Shown here: positions 33,801-39,643 of the stretch, in pieces
Layout: each line of letters opens with the position of its first letter
Numbering within the stretch: position 1 is the first letter of the stretch
Position numbers and translations under genes: made by a program
Source of the DNA: Congeria kusceri
Taxonomy: Eukaryota > Mollusca > Bivalvia > Myida > Dreissenidae
Assembly (NCBI GenBank): GCA_027627225.1
Contig: CM051038.1
Span: 38,358,341-38,422,340, forward strand
Reading direction: 5' to 3'
DNA: 64,000 nucleotides
The notes under the pieces: generated by a model
What the model was told of the DNA's origin: nothing
Databases searched by the model: none
Seen by the model: only the letters and a program-made list of their open reading frames with translations

Positions 33801-36274
33801 GTTTGTATTGCTTCGGCGTATCGTGTCGGCGCTTCGGCGCATCGTCTCGTCGCTTCGGCGTATCGTGTCGGCGCGTTGGCGTATCGTGTCGGCGCGTCGG
33901 CGCCCTTTCATCAGCACAGATCAAAGTCGCGAAGCTTCGATGGCTTAACAGGACACCGTAGTTATCTGTGTCTGAATAATATCGTATTATATTAAATCTG
34001 GGTCAAGAACAGTAATCTTATCAAGATCAAGGTTATTGTGGAATTCGTTGACAATTTCTAATGCGACGTTTGTATCGGAGTCGTCTGCACTCAACAACAC
34101 AGGAATGCAACATTGTGGGATATTAAAGCGACATATCCACCGACTGACGAATTATTGACAATTTCCAAAATGTTTGTCAGAGATTCCAAAAATAAAATAA
34201 AAGTAAATAACAATAAAGGGACGAAATAGCACTCCTGACCTAGAAACATGAATGGAAATAACGTTTCATTATTAAGTAATCTTGAGTTGAAATGTATACA
34301 ACTAAAAAAGGATTGTAAAACGAAATGATAAGGTAATATGAACTTTTTCTGTTGATTTCGTTTAAACTGTTGAAAACTCGCGCATAACTTTAAGTAAAAA
34401 GGTACAGGGGTTGTATGTGAATCCGACTTGCCGAGTGATTAGCGCGTCACACTTTTGCTCCCGGGGTCGTAGGTTCGAGCCCTGGTGGTGGCCCCTTTTT
34501 TCTTTTCTCTTTGATGCTTTTCTTGTTATAATACTTGAGATCTTCAATCCACATGTTTGGTTTTTCCAATTTAGAGGTTTAATGGCATATTTCAAACTTC
34601 AAAACAGTGTGAACAAGTACCTTTAATTATGGTCTTTCGAAAGGGCGTCATTTCGCGTTTCCGAGCTTATCCATAGGTCGACATGGCGAAACAACAATGA
34701 TCCTTATGATACGAACGAACGAAGTTACGATGTAATTTAGCGACGATACGATGCGGCATTACAAAACCATGACGTAACAACGCGACGAAACACGTTTTTG
34801 TGTGGGTGTATCCATAAGTCGAAGAGCGCAAACACTGAGCGATTCAACAACGGAACACCGTAATTAATAACCAAATTTAAGTTTGCGGTTTTAACGTACC
34901 GGTAGGTGAATGACAAACTTATTGAATTTCGTTAAAGCAGCTTTCACACGGATGAGCAAACGGAAAATGTTACAATGTTTATTTACTTCCATGTCCGTTT
35001 CTGAAGGATTTCATTCTGTTTCCTCCGCCAAGAAGATTGTGTTTTGATTACCATGGATTGTCTGTCTGTTTGTTTGCCTTCGAGCAACTTTTTGCAAATA
35101 AAGATATGAATGGATTTTGCATGAACCTTCCTGGGAATGTTGAAAAATGGCCAATTAACAAATGGTTAGATTTATTGAGCATGATGCTCATCGTGCTCAA
35201 TAGTACTAGGCCGTACGAAGAGGGTCTTTATTGCCTAACCCATCATGATGCTCCAAAAACTAGCGTCACGCTCTAATTGACGAGCATGATGCTCGATCTT
35301 ATGAGCATGATGCTCGTTCCTTGAGCATGATGCTCGTTTACTGAGCATGATGCTCGTTCCTTGAGCATGATGCTCGACCTTACGAGCATGATCCACGTTT
35401 CTATGAGCATGATGCTGTCTAAGTTATTAAAGACCCTAATCGTACTCCATAGTCTAAGATATTAAAGACCCTAATCGTACTCCATAGTCTAAGATATTAA
35501 AGACCCTAATCGTACTCCATAGTCTAAGATATTAAAAGAACCTAATCGTACTCCATAGTATAAGATATTAAAGACCCTAATCGTACTCCATAGTCTAAGA
35601 TATTAAAGACCCTAATCGTACTCCATAGTCTAAGATATTAAAGACCCTAATCGTACTCCATAGTCTAAGATATTAAAGACCCTAATCGTACTCCACAGTC
35701 TAAGATATTAAAGACCCTAATCGTACTCCATAGTCTAAGATATTAAAAGAACCTAATCGTACTCCATAGTATAAGATATTAAAGACCCTAATCGTACTCC
35801 ATAGTCTAAGATATTAAAGACCCTAATCGTACTCCATAGTCTAAGATATTAAAGACCCTAATCGTACTCCAAAGGAACCTCCATGAACCTCCATGAAAGA
35901 AGCTACAATACGTTTCGCAAACATTTCATTGTTGTATGCAGCGATATGAGGGAAATAATTAAACCAAACGTGAAAACATGAAAAAATAAAATTTAAAATT
36001 CTGAACGTTTATTACCAATGATATGCTTGGTTGATTGTTGAGCAATTCCTAATAACGTAATGTCGGTTTATACGACAAAAGTAAATAGGGGCCTGCATGT
36101 TTTAACAAATCTAAACGTTGTGAACCATATTTGCTTGTCTTAAATAATGCTACATATGACATTTATTTCTGTCGTAAGAAAAGTCAGACAATTAAAAGAA
36201 GAAATGATAATCTTACCGTTATGAACGTAGAGCAGTAGCAGTAGAAGAATAATCGAACGTAACATCCTGACCAT
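3654..36274 (-). CDS. HGSNAT: Heparan-alpha-glucosaminide N-acetyltransferase, complete 17-exon gene
   Basis: The product is the lysosomal membrane enzyme that moves acetyl from cytosolic acetyl-CoA to terminal glucosamine of heparan sulfate. Coding exons on the minus strand: 36274-36217, 30189-30020, 28600-28470, 26314-26199, 25964-25895, 23318-23249, 20785-20691, 19137-19030, 18515-18367, 16851-16739, 16431-16310, 15822-15696, 14199-14113, 13269-13195, 10559-10489, 7096-6984, 3829-3654. Every junction has AG/GT ends and matching phase; the sum is 1851 nt, 616 residues plus stop, against about 635 in vertebrates. Order: signal peptide (1-20), luminal domain with NSS, NTT and NQS sequons (20-158), first TM segment (about 160-182), cytosolic loop, then the multi-TM catalytic domain. 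The family blocks [52 protein letters not shown] and NKNLW are all present. The expected active-site histidine is residue 258. No frameshift or internal stop is seen, so the gene should be functional. Confidence 0.95.
4590..5640. repeat. Three degenerate ~370-390-bp tandem copies
   Basis: ACGACAGATTTTCTTAAAA, followed by AGGGGTCACCG-like and ATACGGTACCTGTCG-like blocks, recurs at about 4701, 5094 and 5463. It lies in HGSNAT intron 16. The short ORFs are not conserved between copies. Confidence 0.7.
6479..6617. mobile_element. Fold-back MITE-like inverted repeat
   Basis: Arms 6481-6531 and 6565-6616 are near-perfect reverse complements (ATGAACGCAATGGTCAA and its complement) around a 33-base loop with an AGCGCT-type palindrome. 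It lies in HGSNAT intron 16. Confidence 0.75.
6984..7096 (-). CDS. HGSNAT: HGSNAT exon 16
   Basis: Encodes [20 protein letters not shown] then [17 protein letters not shown], residues 521-559, with two hydrophobic stretches. The acceptor is TTTCAG and the donor GTGCGT. Confidence 0.94.
7373..7835 (+). repeat. Left direct repeat flanking the endonuclease ORF
   Basis: 463 bases from GGTCAAATTACCCC to GCGCATGCGTAACCT, matching 9541-9992 in the same orientation at very high identity. An 11-base difference lies near the 5' end. It could serve as promoter for the ORF that starts just downstream. Confidence 0.9.
7880..8248 (+). CDS. I-PpoI-like His-Cys box (His-Me finger) endonuclease domain protein
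   Basis: An intact 122-residue ORF from the first ATG (7880); the frame is open back to a stop at 7850-7852. It carries the zinc-binding-loop homing endonuclease pattern: CILWDG (Cys24), HR at 58-59, then [15 protein letters not shown] with the expected catalytic His78 and Asn99 21 residues later, the spacing of I-PpoI. The first zinc site (Cys80, Cys85, His90, plus upstream Cys24) looks complete. In the second (Cys111, GH at 113-114, Cys120) the first ligand appears replaced by Arg105, one base from Cys. It lies on the plus strand in HGSNAT intron 15, 45 bases after one copy of a 0.45-kb direct repeat, with another copy 1.3 kb downstream. Related domains are known in invertebrate genomes. 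Whether it cuts DNA or is expressed is unknown. Confidence 0.8.
   Translation: MDAYKRTVMKRITARCQLDPIKGCILWDGCSSGHERSRYGKVKAKCPPESPSKTHCVHRVVFQFHFGNYLHESQRLSHLCHNTLCCNPYHLVLEPVTVNNDRKVRVRTGRCIGHDDRPTCLL
9541..9992 (+). repeat. Right direct repeat flanking the endonuclease ORF
   Basis: 452-base copy of 7373-7835 in direct orientation, with a few substitutions and short indels. The bases before the left copy and after the right copy both read ATT, a possible but weak target duplication. Confidence 0.9.
10324..10369. repeat. 46-bp perfect palindrome
   Basis: TTTCCTTCAGTCTTCAGTCA on the left is answered by its exact reverse complement on the right, centred at 10346/10347 in TTTAAA. It lies 120 bases from HGSNAT exon 15. 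Confidence 0.95.
10489..10559 (-). CDS. HGSNAT: HGSNAT exon 15
   Basis: Encodes [10 protein letters not shown], then [13 protein letters not shown], residues 498-521; the W of NKNLW is split across the junction. The acceptor is CTACAG and the donor GTAAGT. A 270-base minus-strand ORF over this site is in another frame and is not real. Confidence 0.93.
10660..10915. mobile_element. MITE-like repeat of the GTATTCACAAAGC type
   Basis: The ends are inverted: ATTCACAAAGCTCCTAAGG on the left, and CACTAAGGTGCTTTGTG then GGGCCCA on the right. Related ends occur at 18546-18612 and 60842-61078. Confidence 0.55.
11209..11860. repeat. Two copies of a ~150-bp dispersed repeat
   Basis: Units at 11209-11355 and 11698-11860 share TTTGAATGTTCAGC, ACAGCATGTGC and TTGTCGAAATCGCGAAT. 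A third copy lies at 21018-21150. No coding sense is evident. Confidence 0.7.
12390..13200 (-). repeat. 45-bp tandem array duplicating the exon 14 splice donor
   Basis: About ten units (gtgatt motif at 12485, 12530, 12575, 12620, 12665, 12710, 12755, 12804 and 13196) share GAGCGTTTACGTACCGTGAT. The last unit is the real exon 14/intron junction, so each good unit carries a copy of the GTACGT donor and the last exon bases. A MITE interrupts the array. Confidence 0.9.
12831..13160. mobile_element. Harbinger-like MITE in the 45-bp array, TTA target duplication
   Basis: Terminal inverted repeats start GGCTTAAAAAAAT and, on the other end, GGCGTAAAAAAAATAAG, with GTTTGTTTCAG inside both. TTA flanks it at 12828-12830 and 13161-13163; removing the insert and one TTA restores an unbroken array unit. 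TTA/TAA duplications fit PIF/Harbinger. No transposase inside. Confidence 0.85.
13195..13269 (-). CDS. HGSNAT: HGSNAT exon 14
   Basis: Encodes [20 protein letters not shown] then WALIT, residues 473-497. The acceptor is TCTCAG and the donor GTACGT; phase 0 at both ends. The donor and last exon bases recur in the adjacent 45-bp tandem array. Confidence 0.9.
14113..14113 (-). other. HGSNAT: Exon 13 donor boundary
   Basis: Marks the first intron base step CTTCAG/GTAAAC; the minus-strand ORF over this exon runs on into the intron and should not be used as the exon end. Confidence 0.8.
14113..14199 (-). CDS. HGSNAT: HGSNAT exon 13
   Basis: Encodes [20 protein letters not shown] then AFLCFLGLQ, residues 444-472. 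YDPEGILGT is a family signature. The acceptor is CGCAG and the donor GTAAAC; phase 0 at both ends. Confidence 0.95.
14897..15605 (+). repeat. tRNA-derived SINE split by a nested TIR element
   Basis: The head GTAGCGGATCCATGG (14897 on), the middle CTAACTCGTCTTTCGCATG, and after the insert CAGTGTACTAGATGC and GGCACTAAAAGACCC match, in order, the continuous copy at 36470-36632 (minus). The nested element 14980-15521 interrupts the body. Confidence 0.75.
14980..15521. mobile_element. 542-bp TIR element with CGCATG target duplication
   Basis: Inverted termini of about 95 bases begin TATGGCGTACCCTTTG; the interior is dominated by GTAACTGCAGTTAC-type palindromes. CGCATG flanks it at 14974-14979 and 15522-15527, and the second SINE copy shows the uninterrupted site. 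No transposase is encoded; non-autonomous. Confidence 0.85.
15696..15822 (-). CDS. HGSNAT: HGSNAT exon 12
   Basis: Encodes [20 protein letters not shown], then [19 protein letters not shown], residues 401-443. This luminal loop is among the most conserved parts of the family. The acceptor is TTCAG and the donor GTATCG. Confidence 0.96.
16310..16431 (-). CDS. HGSNAT: HGSNAT exon 11
   Basis: Encodes [19 protein letters not shown], a TM helix, and FALPVPGCP, residues 361-401. The acceptor is GGCAG and the donor GTGAGT. It is 305 bases from exon 10. Confidence 0.95.
16739..16851 (-). CDS. HGSNAT: HGSNAT exon 10
   Basis: Encodes [20 protein letters not shown] through SAKDRGK, residues 323-360. 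RIPGVLQRL is a family signature. The donor is GTACCA. The acceptor (TTCTGACAG) lies about 10 bases from a 17-bp tandem array. Confidence 0.95.
16863..17665. repeat. 17-bp tandem array next to the exon 10 acceptor
   Basis: About 45 units of GATCCAAATGTACCAGT with GTATTCC variants. It begins about 10 bases from the exon 10 splice acceptor. Long minus-strand ORFs of the type [15 protein letters not shown] are array readings, since 17 bp gives a 17-codon protein period in all frames. Confidence 0.95.
17692..17905. repeat. Dispersed repeat fragment shared with 29.63 kb
   Basis: The segment around 17850-17905 (GTTGGAGGTAGAAATA, then ATTATGTTATA) resembles 29650-29712 (GTTGGAGGCGGAAATAC). The 67-aa ORFs on both strands are not conserved. 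Confidence 0.4.
18367..18515 (-). CDS. HGSNAT: HGSNAT exon 9
   Basis: Encodes [17 protein letters not shown] through [15 protein letters not shown], residues 273-323, with TM segments either side of a basic loop. The acceptor is CACAG and the donor GTAGGT. The last base joins CG of exon 10 to make the Pro of NWGPVDLKK. Confidence 0.94.
19030..19137 (-). CDS. HGSNAT: HGSNAT exon 8: active-site histidine
   Basis: Encodes [17 protein letters not shown], then [18 protein letters not shown] (residues 237-273). The His of FFDHPPWNG (residue 258) aligns with the acetyl-accepting histidine described for human HGSNAT. The acceptor is CCCAG and the donor GTAACA. Confidence 0.95.
19263..19542. mobile_element. 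Second Harbinger-like MITE, TAA target duplication
   Basis: Begins GGCGTAAAAAAG and ends in an inverted TTTTTTGCC, with TAA at 19260-19262 and 19543-19545. The internal GTTTCCG is repeated inverted near the right end (CGGAAAC). Same family type as 12831-13160. Confidence 0.65.
19546..20690. other. Intron 7 sequence, nothing recognised
   Basis: Non-coding by inspection. No clear terminal repeats, tRNA or conserved frame; a plus-strand 183-base ORF at 20338 is unassigned. Confidence 0.4.
20691..20785 (-). CDS. HGSNAT: HGSNAT exon 7: loop and LDTFRG motif
   Basis: Encodes residues 206-237, ending in [10 protein letters not shown], the motif that opens the conserved catalytic domain. The donor is GTATGT and two bases pass to exon 8. 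Confidence 0.93.
21018..21150. repeat. Third copy of the ATGTGCTTTTGTCGAAA-type repeat
   Basis: Shares GTTTATTTATAAACAGC-, TTTCGCGAATGC- and GTAGATGCATTTTATAAG-type blocks with 11209-11860. Confidence 0.6.
21651..22155. repeat. Diverged MITE-like unit of the ACATCTTAAG family
   Basis: The left end GGCCGTATTTACAAACATC and the right end AGATGCTTTGTGAATATCGC are imperfect inverted repeats. The interior is AT-rich. Confidence 0.4.
22380..22640. repeat. Degenerate array of AGTTACTAAGTCG units
   Basis: Short irregular repeats of GAGTTACTAAGTCG, TAAGTCGTAATTA and GACGAGTTT run through intron 6. Confidence 0.6.
22771..23015. mobile_element. MITE-like element, ACATCTTAAG ends
   Basis: The left end CAGAAACATCTTAAGTTC and the right end GACGTTTCTTCAATACGG are inverted. 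Related to 26572-26833. Confidence 0.5.
23249..23318 (-). CDS. HGSNAT: HGSNAT exon 6: cytosolic loop
   Basis: Encodes [20 protein letters not shown] and NSM, residues 182-205. The acceptor is TTTTCCAG and the donor GTAACC. The SLESDLG stretch resembles the loop before the catalytic domain in mammalian HGSNAT; assignment also rests on phase. Confidence 0.8.
23330..25380. other. Intron 5 region, unassigned
   Basis: Part (23.37-24.94 kb) is richer in GC and CpG than the flanks and reuses TTGCCGAT- and GAACATCC-like words, as an old mobile element might. No domain, terminal repeat or open frame I can defend; the short ORFs overlap in several frames. Confidence 0.35.
25408..25890. repeat. 31-bp tandem array next to HGSNAT exon 5
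   Basis: About 13-15 units of ATTTAATTAAGATCTCAGG plus TGAATGTATTAC. The inner units are almost identical, and the outer units towards exon 5 are longer and diverged. It ends within about 10 bases of the exon 5 donor. Confidence 0.95.
25895..25964 (-). CDS. HGSNAT: HGSNAT exon 5: first transmembrane helix
   Basis: Encodes [18 protein letters not shown] and ACIY, a strong hydrophobic helix, residues 159-182. The acceptor is TTTCAG and the donor GTAACT. A 31-bp tandem array ends within about 10 bases of the donor. Confidence 0.88.
26199..26314 (-). CDS. HGSNAT: HGSNAT exon 4: end of luminal domain
   Basis: Encodes [12 protein letters not shown] through DPPSAEL (residues 120-159) with an NQS sequon. 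The acceptor is CTTCAG and the donor GTATGT. Phase matches exon 3 (2 bases in) and exon 5 (1 base out). Confidence 0.85.
26572..26833. mobile_element. MITE-like element, ACATCTTAAG ends
   Basis: The left end GTATTCCAGAAACATCTTAA and the right end TTAAGATGTTTCTGCAATAC are inverted repeats of about 25 bases. It is AT-rich inside and lies in intron 3. Confidence 0.65.
27010..27268. mobile_element. Fold-back MITE, GAGGCGTGTCG family, full length
   Basis: The left end GAGGTGTGTCGTTGGAAAC pairs with the right end TTTTCCCACGACACGCCTC. Inside are two GGATTAGCCTGTGC-type hairpins pointing at each other. The whole unit can fold as a long hairpin. The family recurs at 27606, 39437, 46159 and 63629. Confidence 0.85.
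27606..27775. mobile_element. Truncated GAGGCGTGTCG-family element
   Basis: The left terminus GAGGCGTGTCGTGGGAAAAC is intact, but the inner hairpin is collapsed (part deleted at GTGCGGACCCGGGACG) and the right terminus is missing. Confidence 0.75.
27820..28460. repeat. 49-bp tandem array next to HGSNAT exon 3
   Basis: About 13 units of GAATGTCGCAGAATAGAGGT plus GTGTGGCTGTGACGCGTTCG and CTATATATA. Variants with GCTACAGCTTGTTG occur at both ends and once inside, which suggests shuffling. It ends about 10 bases from the exon 3 donor. Confidence 0.95.
28470..28600 (-). CDS. HGSNAT: HGSNAT exon 3: luminal domain
   Basis: Encodes residues 77-120, from [12 protein letters not shown] to KQTTIC plus two bases of the next codon, with an NTT sequon. 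The donor is GTGAGT. The acceptor chosen is TGCCAG, which keeps phase 0 with exon 2; it is the least pyrimidine-rich acceptor in the gene, so this 5' edge is the least certain. A 49-bp tandem array lies directly beyond the donor. Confidence 0.8.
29038..29605. repeat. 81-bp tandem array, 7 near-identical units (intron 2)
   Basis: Units start CTTGAACTACCTTTAAACAT and repeat every 81 bases with only single-base changes (for example at 29486). Because 81 is divisible by three, the minus strand stays open for 192 codons with a 27-residue period ([12 protein letters not shown] plus FMMFKG). It lies in an HGSNAT intron in the sense orientation. Confidence 0.95.
30020..30189 (-). CDS. HGSNAT: HGSNAT exon 2: luminal domain
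   Basis: Encodes residues 20-76, [10 protein letters not shown] through HNQECWE, with an NSS sequon. The acceptor is TGCAG and the donor GTAAGG; the exon ends on a codon boundary. Sequence conservation with vertebrate HGSNAT is weak in this domain, so assignment rests on phase, position and the Cys/Trp pattern. Confidence 0.85.
30190..30774. other. Intron 1 sequence, nothing recognised
   Basis: AT-rich non-coding DNA between exon 2 and the foldback element. Confidence 0.5.
30779..33961. mobile_element. Foldback-type element with ~75-bp TIRs and GC-rich inverted subrepeats
   Basis: The left end CTACGGTGTCCTGTTA pairs with the right end TAACAGGACACCGTAG; the similarity continues through CGCGACTT and a CTGTGCT block to AAAGGGCGCCGACGCGCC, about 75 bases. 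TTAT flanks both sides (30775-30778 and 33962-33965). Inside are hundreds of bases of 21-bp units (GGCGCTTCGGCGTATCGTGTC) in both orientations, and an 831-bp higher-order repeat present about three times from about 30870 to 33380, nearly identical between copies. No transposase. The many ORFs of the type [13 protein letters not shown] are subrepeat readings. It lies in HGSNAT intron 1. Confidence 0.88.
31381..31423. repeat. Palindrome in each 831-bp unit (copies at 32212 and 33043)
   Basis: GTTTAATTTACTTATAGATA, a GTA loop, and its exact complement. The AT-rich hairpin sits between GC-rich blocks and recurs every 831 bases. Confidence 0.95.
34128..34500 (+). repeat. SINE-like repeat with tRNA-like 3' part
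   Basis: ATATTAAAGCGACATATCCA at 34128 on opens a dispersed-repeat type. 34425-34496 holds TTGCCGAGTGATTAGCGCG (A-box-like) and GGTTCGAGCCC (B-box-like), then TTTTTTC. The anticodon arm does not pair well, so it is not called as a tRNA. Confidence 0.5.
35279..35415. repeat. 20-bp array built on palindrome GAGCATGATGCTC
   Basis: Seven copies of the near-palindrome GAGCATGATGCTC are spaced 20-22 bases apart with short variable spacers; a related palindrome lies at about 35177-35206. Confidence 0.95.
35425..35872. repeat. 35-bp tandem array
   Basis: About 13 units of TCTAAGATATTAAAGACCCT plus AATCGTACTCCATAG. Two units with AAAGAACC recur 8 units apart or less, so blocks of units were duplicated together. 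It starts right after the GAGCATGATGCTC array in intron 1. Confidence 0.95.
36217..36274 (-). CDS. HGSNAT: HGSNAT exon 1: start codon and signal peptide
   Basis: Starts at ATG 36274-36272 and encodes MVRMLRS followed by a run of Ile/Leu, a clear signal sequence, then YVHN. The donor is GTAAGA. It leaves one base (G) that pairs with the GA at the start of exon 2 to make Gly. A second Met is at codon 4. No TATA box is seen upstream. Confidence 0.9.
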
Positions 36275-36469
36275 GTTTTGAGCTCTACACTACATGGGAG
36301 ACGCGTTGACAGCGTTGTGTACTAAACATACGTCAAGATTGCGGTGCTCTGATGTATGACAGTTAAAGGGACACAATGTCGCTAGTTGTCAACGAGCGTG
36401 TGTCAGGTAAATGTGTTAAAGGACGACTTATGACCCAGTGATCGGGGGGAGGGGGTAAATGTGAAAGAC

Positions 36470-36632
36470 CCTTGGTCTTTTAGTGCCATGAGTGAGGCTC
36501 CTATTACACTGCATCTCGGTTAAATGTAGCATGGGAAAGACGAGTTAGTAGGTTAGGGTGTAGCGGGGGCTCAAACATGCGACCCTTGTATTGTGGAGCC
36601 AGTGCGTTACAACTAGACCACGGATCCGCTAC
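36470..36632 (-). repeat. tRNA-derived SINE, GTAGCGGATCC family
   Basis: The head 36632-36560 on minus starts GTAGCGGATCCGTGGTC and ends CCCGCTAC, so acceptor-like ends pair; a B-box-like GTTTGAGCCCC is present. The body continues with ACTAACTCGTC, GATGCAGTGTAATAG and GGCACTAAAAGACC. It lies 0.3 kb upstream of the HGSNAT start codon. Confidence 0.7.
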
Positions 36633-37299
36633 ATACAACGAGCTGTTACGGTTTCGACTAATATTTACTTTACGCATGTGACAGTTTAACAACGTGACAT
36701 AATGATCAACCACGTGGCTACCATAACATTTGCCACGTGGCAAATTGTTGTAAGCATTGTGGAATATTATTAGATCTATATGATTTATTTTACCCAAATG
36801 TTCATTTGGTATTTCAGCTACGTTTTCTAATATATAACGTTTACAGCAATGCAATGATCTACGTCAATTGAACGTCTGATTTAAAGTTTGTACAATACAT
36901 TCCCTTTAAGATGCAATCATTTTCAAATTTTATCATATTTTGAAATCAATTAATCTGCATTTCTGTCGCACTAAGAAAGATTATCTGTAAATAAAATATG
37001 ATGACAACATAAACGCCAAGCTTTATTTTAACCCACTTTTACAGTGAAATCGGTTTGATAACCGCCCGTGCCTGGTGTATAAAGGTTTATCAAACATGTA
37101 GGCTTTACAAAACGAGTATTTTTAGAAACAAAACTACTTTTTTCACGAACAATTGCGGTCAAGGTCAGCTGTGTTTACTATTGGGTCAAATAAGAACAAC
37201 GCGAATTGTCAATTTTAATGCAAATAAAAAAAAATTCATGAGTTGTTGTGCTACAGAGCTCAAATTACAAGTTCAAATTATTGTTTAAACATCATAAAT

Positions 37300-37620
37300 T
37301 AAAGGGACTATGTTATTGAAAAGGACCTCAAGGGGGCGATTTCTTTAAAATATCTGATATTAAGATATTAATACTGGCATAAATAACGGTTTTAAAACAG
37401 GGTATTTATGATAGGAAAAGAGTGTCCGCATTCTGATATAAAAATAAATTTATAATAAGTGTCGTGTTTGTTTGGCTCTTTTCGTGCTTCCTATTTGACG
37501 TCAGAATTGTGAGAATTTTGTTTAACCATAGTTTACATACTATTTATTACCATACAGAATAGCGCAGTTGGATAAAGCGCTTTATCCTGCTACTAACCCA
37601 AACAGTGACCTAATAACGCG
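37300..37620. repeat. Dispersed repeat of the AAAGGGACTATGT type
   Basis: Opens TTAAAGGGACTATGTTATTG. Related ends, inverted, occur near 38565 and 51295. An A-box-like TAGCGCAGTTGG lies at about 37560. Boundaries are unclear. Confidence 0.35.
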
Positions 37621-39060
37621 GTGACCGTATAAACTTGTTGATATCCGGCAGTAGATCACATGACTGTGATATACCGTCAACAGGTATTCCTACGCGCCGG
37701 ATAACAACATTGTCGAGAATGACACAGCATAAAGTCTACTTAACAGAGTTTTTCATCGATACAAACTTTGTGTTGTCTAGTTTAACAGAGTTAAACAACA
37801 AATGAGTTGTTTGTCCTCACATTCCATTTGACTGGTTAACAACAACTTCCAGTTCCATTCCATTTCAACGCACTCGAATCTGATGCAAGCGGGTTATTCT
37901 TTGTGGATAGACTTTCTTTGGTCAACCAACAGAGCATATTCATCAAAGAAATAACCTTTTATATTAATTTCCGATGAAAAGAAATGAAAAAAGTTATCAA
38001 CATTTTAACGTATAACTAAACATTTTATGATTTATTTCACTTTCAGTTACACTGTCCTCCACCCACAACTAATACTAATACGTACTATCCGAGTAAATCG
38101 TAGAAAATTGAAAAGGGATCGATCTCACCGTTTCCATTCGAGGCAAATATTCCATACACTTTTTATCTGAATGCTATTTTTTTTTTAATTTAAACTTTAG
38201 TGTTTGGTGTTTTTTAATTTAATTGAATAGAAATCAGGATAAATAGAATACACGGTAGGTGCTAAAGCTCGCCCTATTTTCATTTTCTAAGCCTCACCGG
38301 ATAAACTTTCTCCATCCCTGCACCAACCATGTATTCTTTATGTCTAGTGTCATTTTTTCCTATGGTTTCTAAGTTGTGAGTTCGATGCCCACCTGGTGTT
38401 TTGATTTTTTTTCAAACATGTTTGCTCTCAGTGCATCTCATTGTGTATTCTATTATTTATGTTATTTAATGCAAAAGACCTAGTTATGATCATTTCTATC
38501 ATATAATATTATTTATAGTGTAATAGGAAGCCATTTTTTTCGTTGACATAGTTCCTTTAATGAAAATAAACATTTACTGCAAACATAATGTTGTTGTCTA
38601 CAGCAACTAAACACTGATCAAAATGTCAAAATGTTTGCAATAATTTGGGTAGAATGAACAGATGAAAATTAACAAGAATATATCCAAGAATCAACAGAAG
38701 AACAGAAATAACAATATAAATACAAGTTCATGATGACGGTATTAGCACCAAAGTTTGTTGTATTTATTTTTGTTTTAATTTAAAAGTTTATACAGTTTAA
38801 ACGCATATATTATATTGCGTTAGATTTTCTTTCGGATAAAAATATTAAGTTTACCACATAGATGTACATGTCGGGGTTTTAACTGTTCTTTTAATTGCTT
38901 ACACTTATAGAAAGTACATTTAAAGTCCATATTTACAGACAATAGTTCCATTTAAATGATATATTTATAGTATTGTGTGTACATTCAAGTCTTGTCTAGA
39001 TTCTTAATTTTAAAAACTTCTTCATTATAGAGCTTTAACTCGTAAAATAGCATGGCATCA
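37620..39060. other. Intergenic, nothing recognised
   Basis: AT-rich DNA upstream of HGSNAT and before the tRNA-Thr cluster. No conserved frame. A B-box-like GAGTTCGATGCCCAC at about 38380 lacks a matching tRNA fold. Confidence 0.4.
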
Positions 39061-39061
39061 A

Positions 39062-39133
39062 GCCCCCAGTGAGGATCGAACTCACGACCCCTGGTTTACA
39101 AGACCAGTGCTCTAACCACTGAGCTATGGAGGC
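39062..39133 (-). tRNA. tRNA-Thr (UGU), intact
   Basis: 72 bases; the cloverleaf folds. The acceptor GCCTCCA pairs with TGGGGGC, the D arm is AGCTCAGTGGTTAGAGC, the anticodon stem-loop is CTGGTCTTGTAAACCAG (loop CTTGTAA, anticodon TGT), and the T arm is GTGAGTTCGATCCTCAC. TTTT follows about 15 bases downstream. Confidence 0.88.
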
Positions 39134-39164
39134 TTCTATAACTCGTAAAATAACATGGCATCAA

Positions 39165-39229
39165 GCCCCCATTGAGGATCGAACTCATGACCCCTGGTTT
39201 GCAAGACCAGTGCTCTAACCTATAGAGGC
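39165..39229 (-). pseudogene. tRNA-Thr-derived pseudogene, D arm deleted
   Basis: The T arm and anticodon arm are kept, but the D arm lacks about seven bases and the anticodon position reads TGC. It lies 8 bases from the plus-strand gene at 39238. Confidence 0.8.
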
Positions 39230-39237
39230 TTCTATGC

Positions 39238-39308
39238 GCCTCTATAGCTCAGTGGTAGAGCACTGGTCTCGTAAACCAGGGGTCGTGAGTTCAAACCTCA
39301 CTGGAGGC
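39238..39308 (+). tRNA. tRNA-Thr (CGU), intact
   Basis: 71 bases. The acceptor GCCTCTA pairs with TGGAGGC, the D arm is AGCTCAGTGGTAGAGC, the anticodon loop is CTCGTAA (anticodon CGT), and the T arm is GTGAGTTCAAACCTCAC. TTTT lies about 9 bases downstream. Confidence 0.88.
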
Positions 39309-39436
39309 ATTATCATTTTAACTGTTTCATGCATGGCAATATAAAACATTAATGAATGTAGCTAGCACATTGGCGTACTATCTTATACGTGTAGGTGTAT
39401 GTCTCTTACACTTATAATTAACAAAGATATATATAT

Positions 39437-39575
39437 GAGGCGCGTCGTGAGAAAACCGGGCTTAATGCATGTGCGTAAATTGTCGTCCCGGATTAGCCTG
39501 TGCAGTCCGCCCAGGCTAATCCGGGACGACATTTTCCGCTTTTATGGTATTTTCTGTTTCAAGGAGTCTTTTAAA
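39437..39575. mobile_element. Half of a GAGGCGTGTCG-family fold-back element
   Basis: The terminus GAGGCGCGTCGTGAGAAAAC and the first GGATTAGCCTGTGC hairpin are present; the right half is absent. Confidence 0.75.
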
Positions 39576-39606
39576 CACAACAAAAAGTAAAACGATAATT
39601 TAAATA

Positions 39607-39643
39607 GCCCCCAGTGAGGATCTAACCATTGAGCTATTGGGGC
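39607..39643 (-). pseudogene. tRNA-Thr-derived remnant, middle deleted
   Basis: Only the outer parts remain (GCCCCCAGTGAGGATC, then TAACCATTGAGCTA); the anticodon arm is gone. Confidence 0.75.

Noticed and set aside
30772..33948. Many overlapping Arg-rich ORFs on both strands
   Set aside because: They are six-frame readings of 21-bp inverted units of the foldback element, with no start context, splicing or domain.
34425..34496. A functional tRNA
   Set aside because: A- and B-box-like words are present but the anticodon arm and acceptor do not pair; it is better seen as part of a SINE.
37555..37590. tRNA-like D arm TAGCGCAGTTGGATAAAGCGC
   Set aside because: No anticodon or T arm follows at the right distance.
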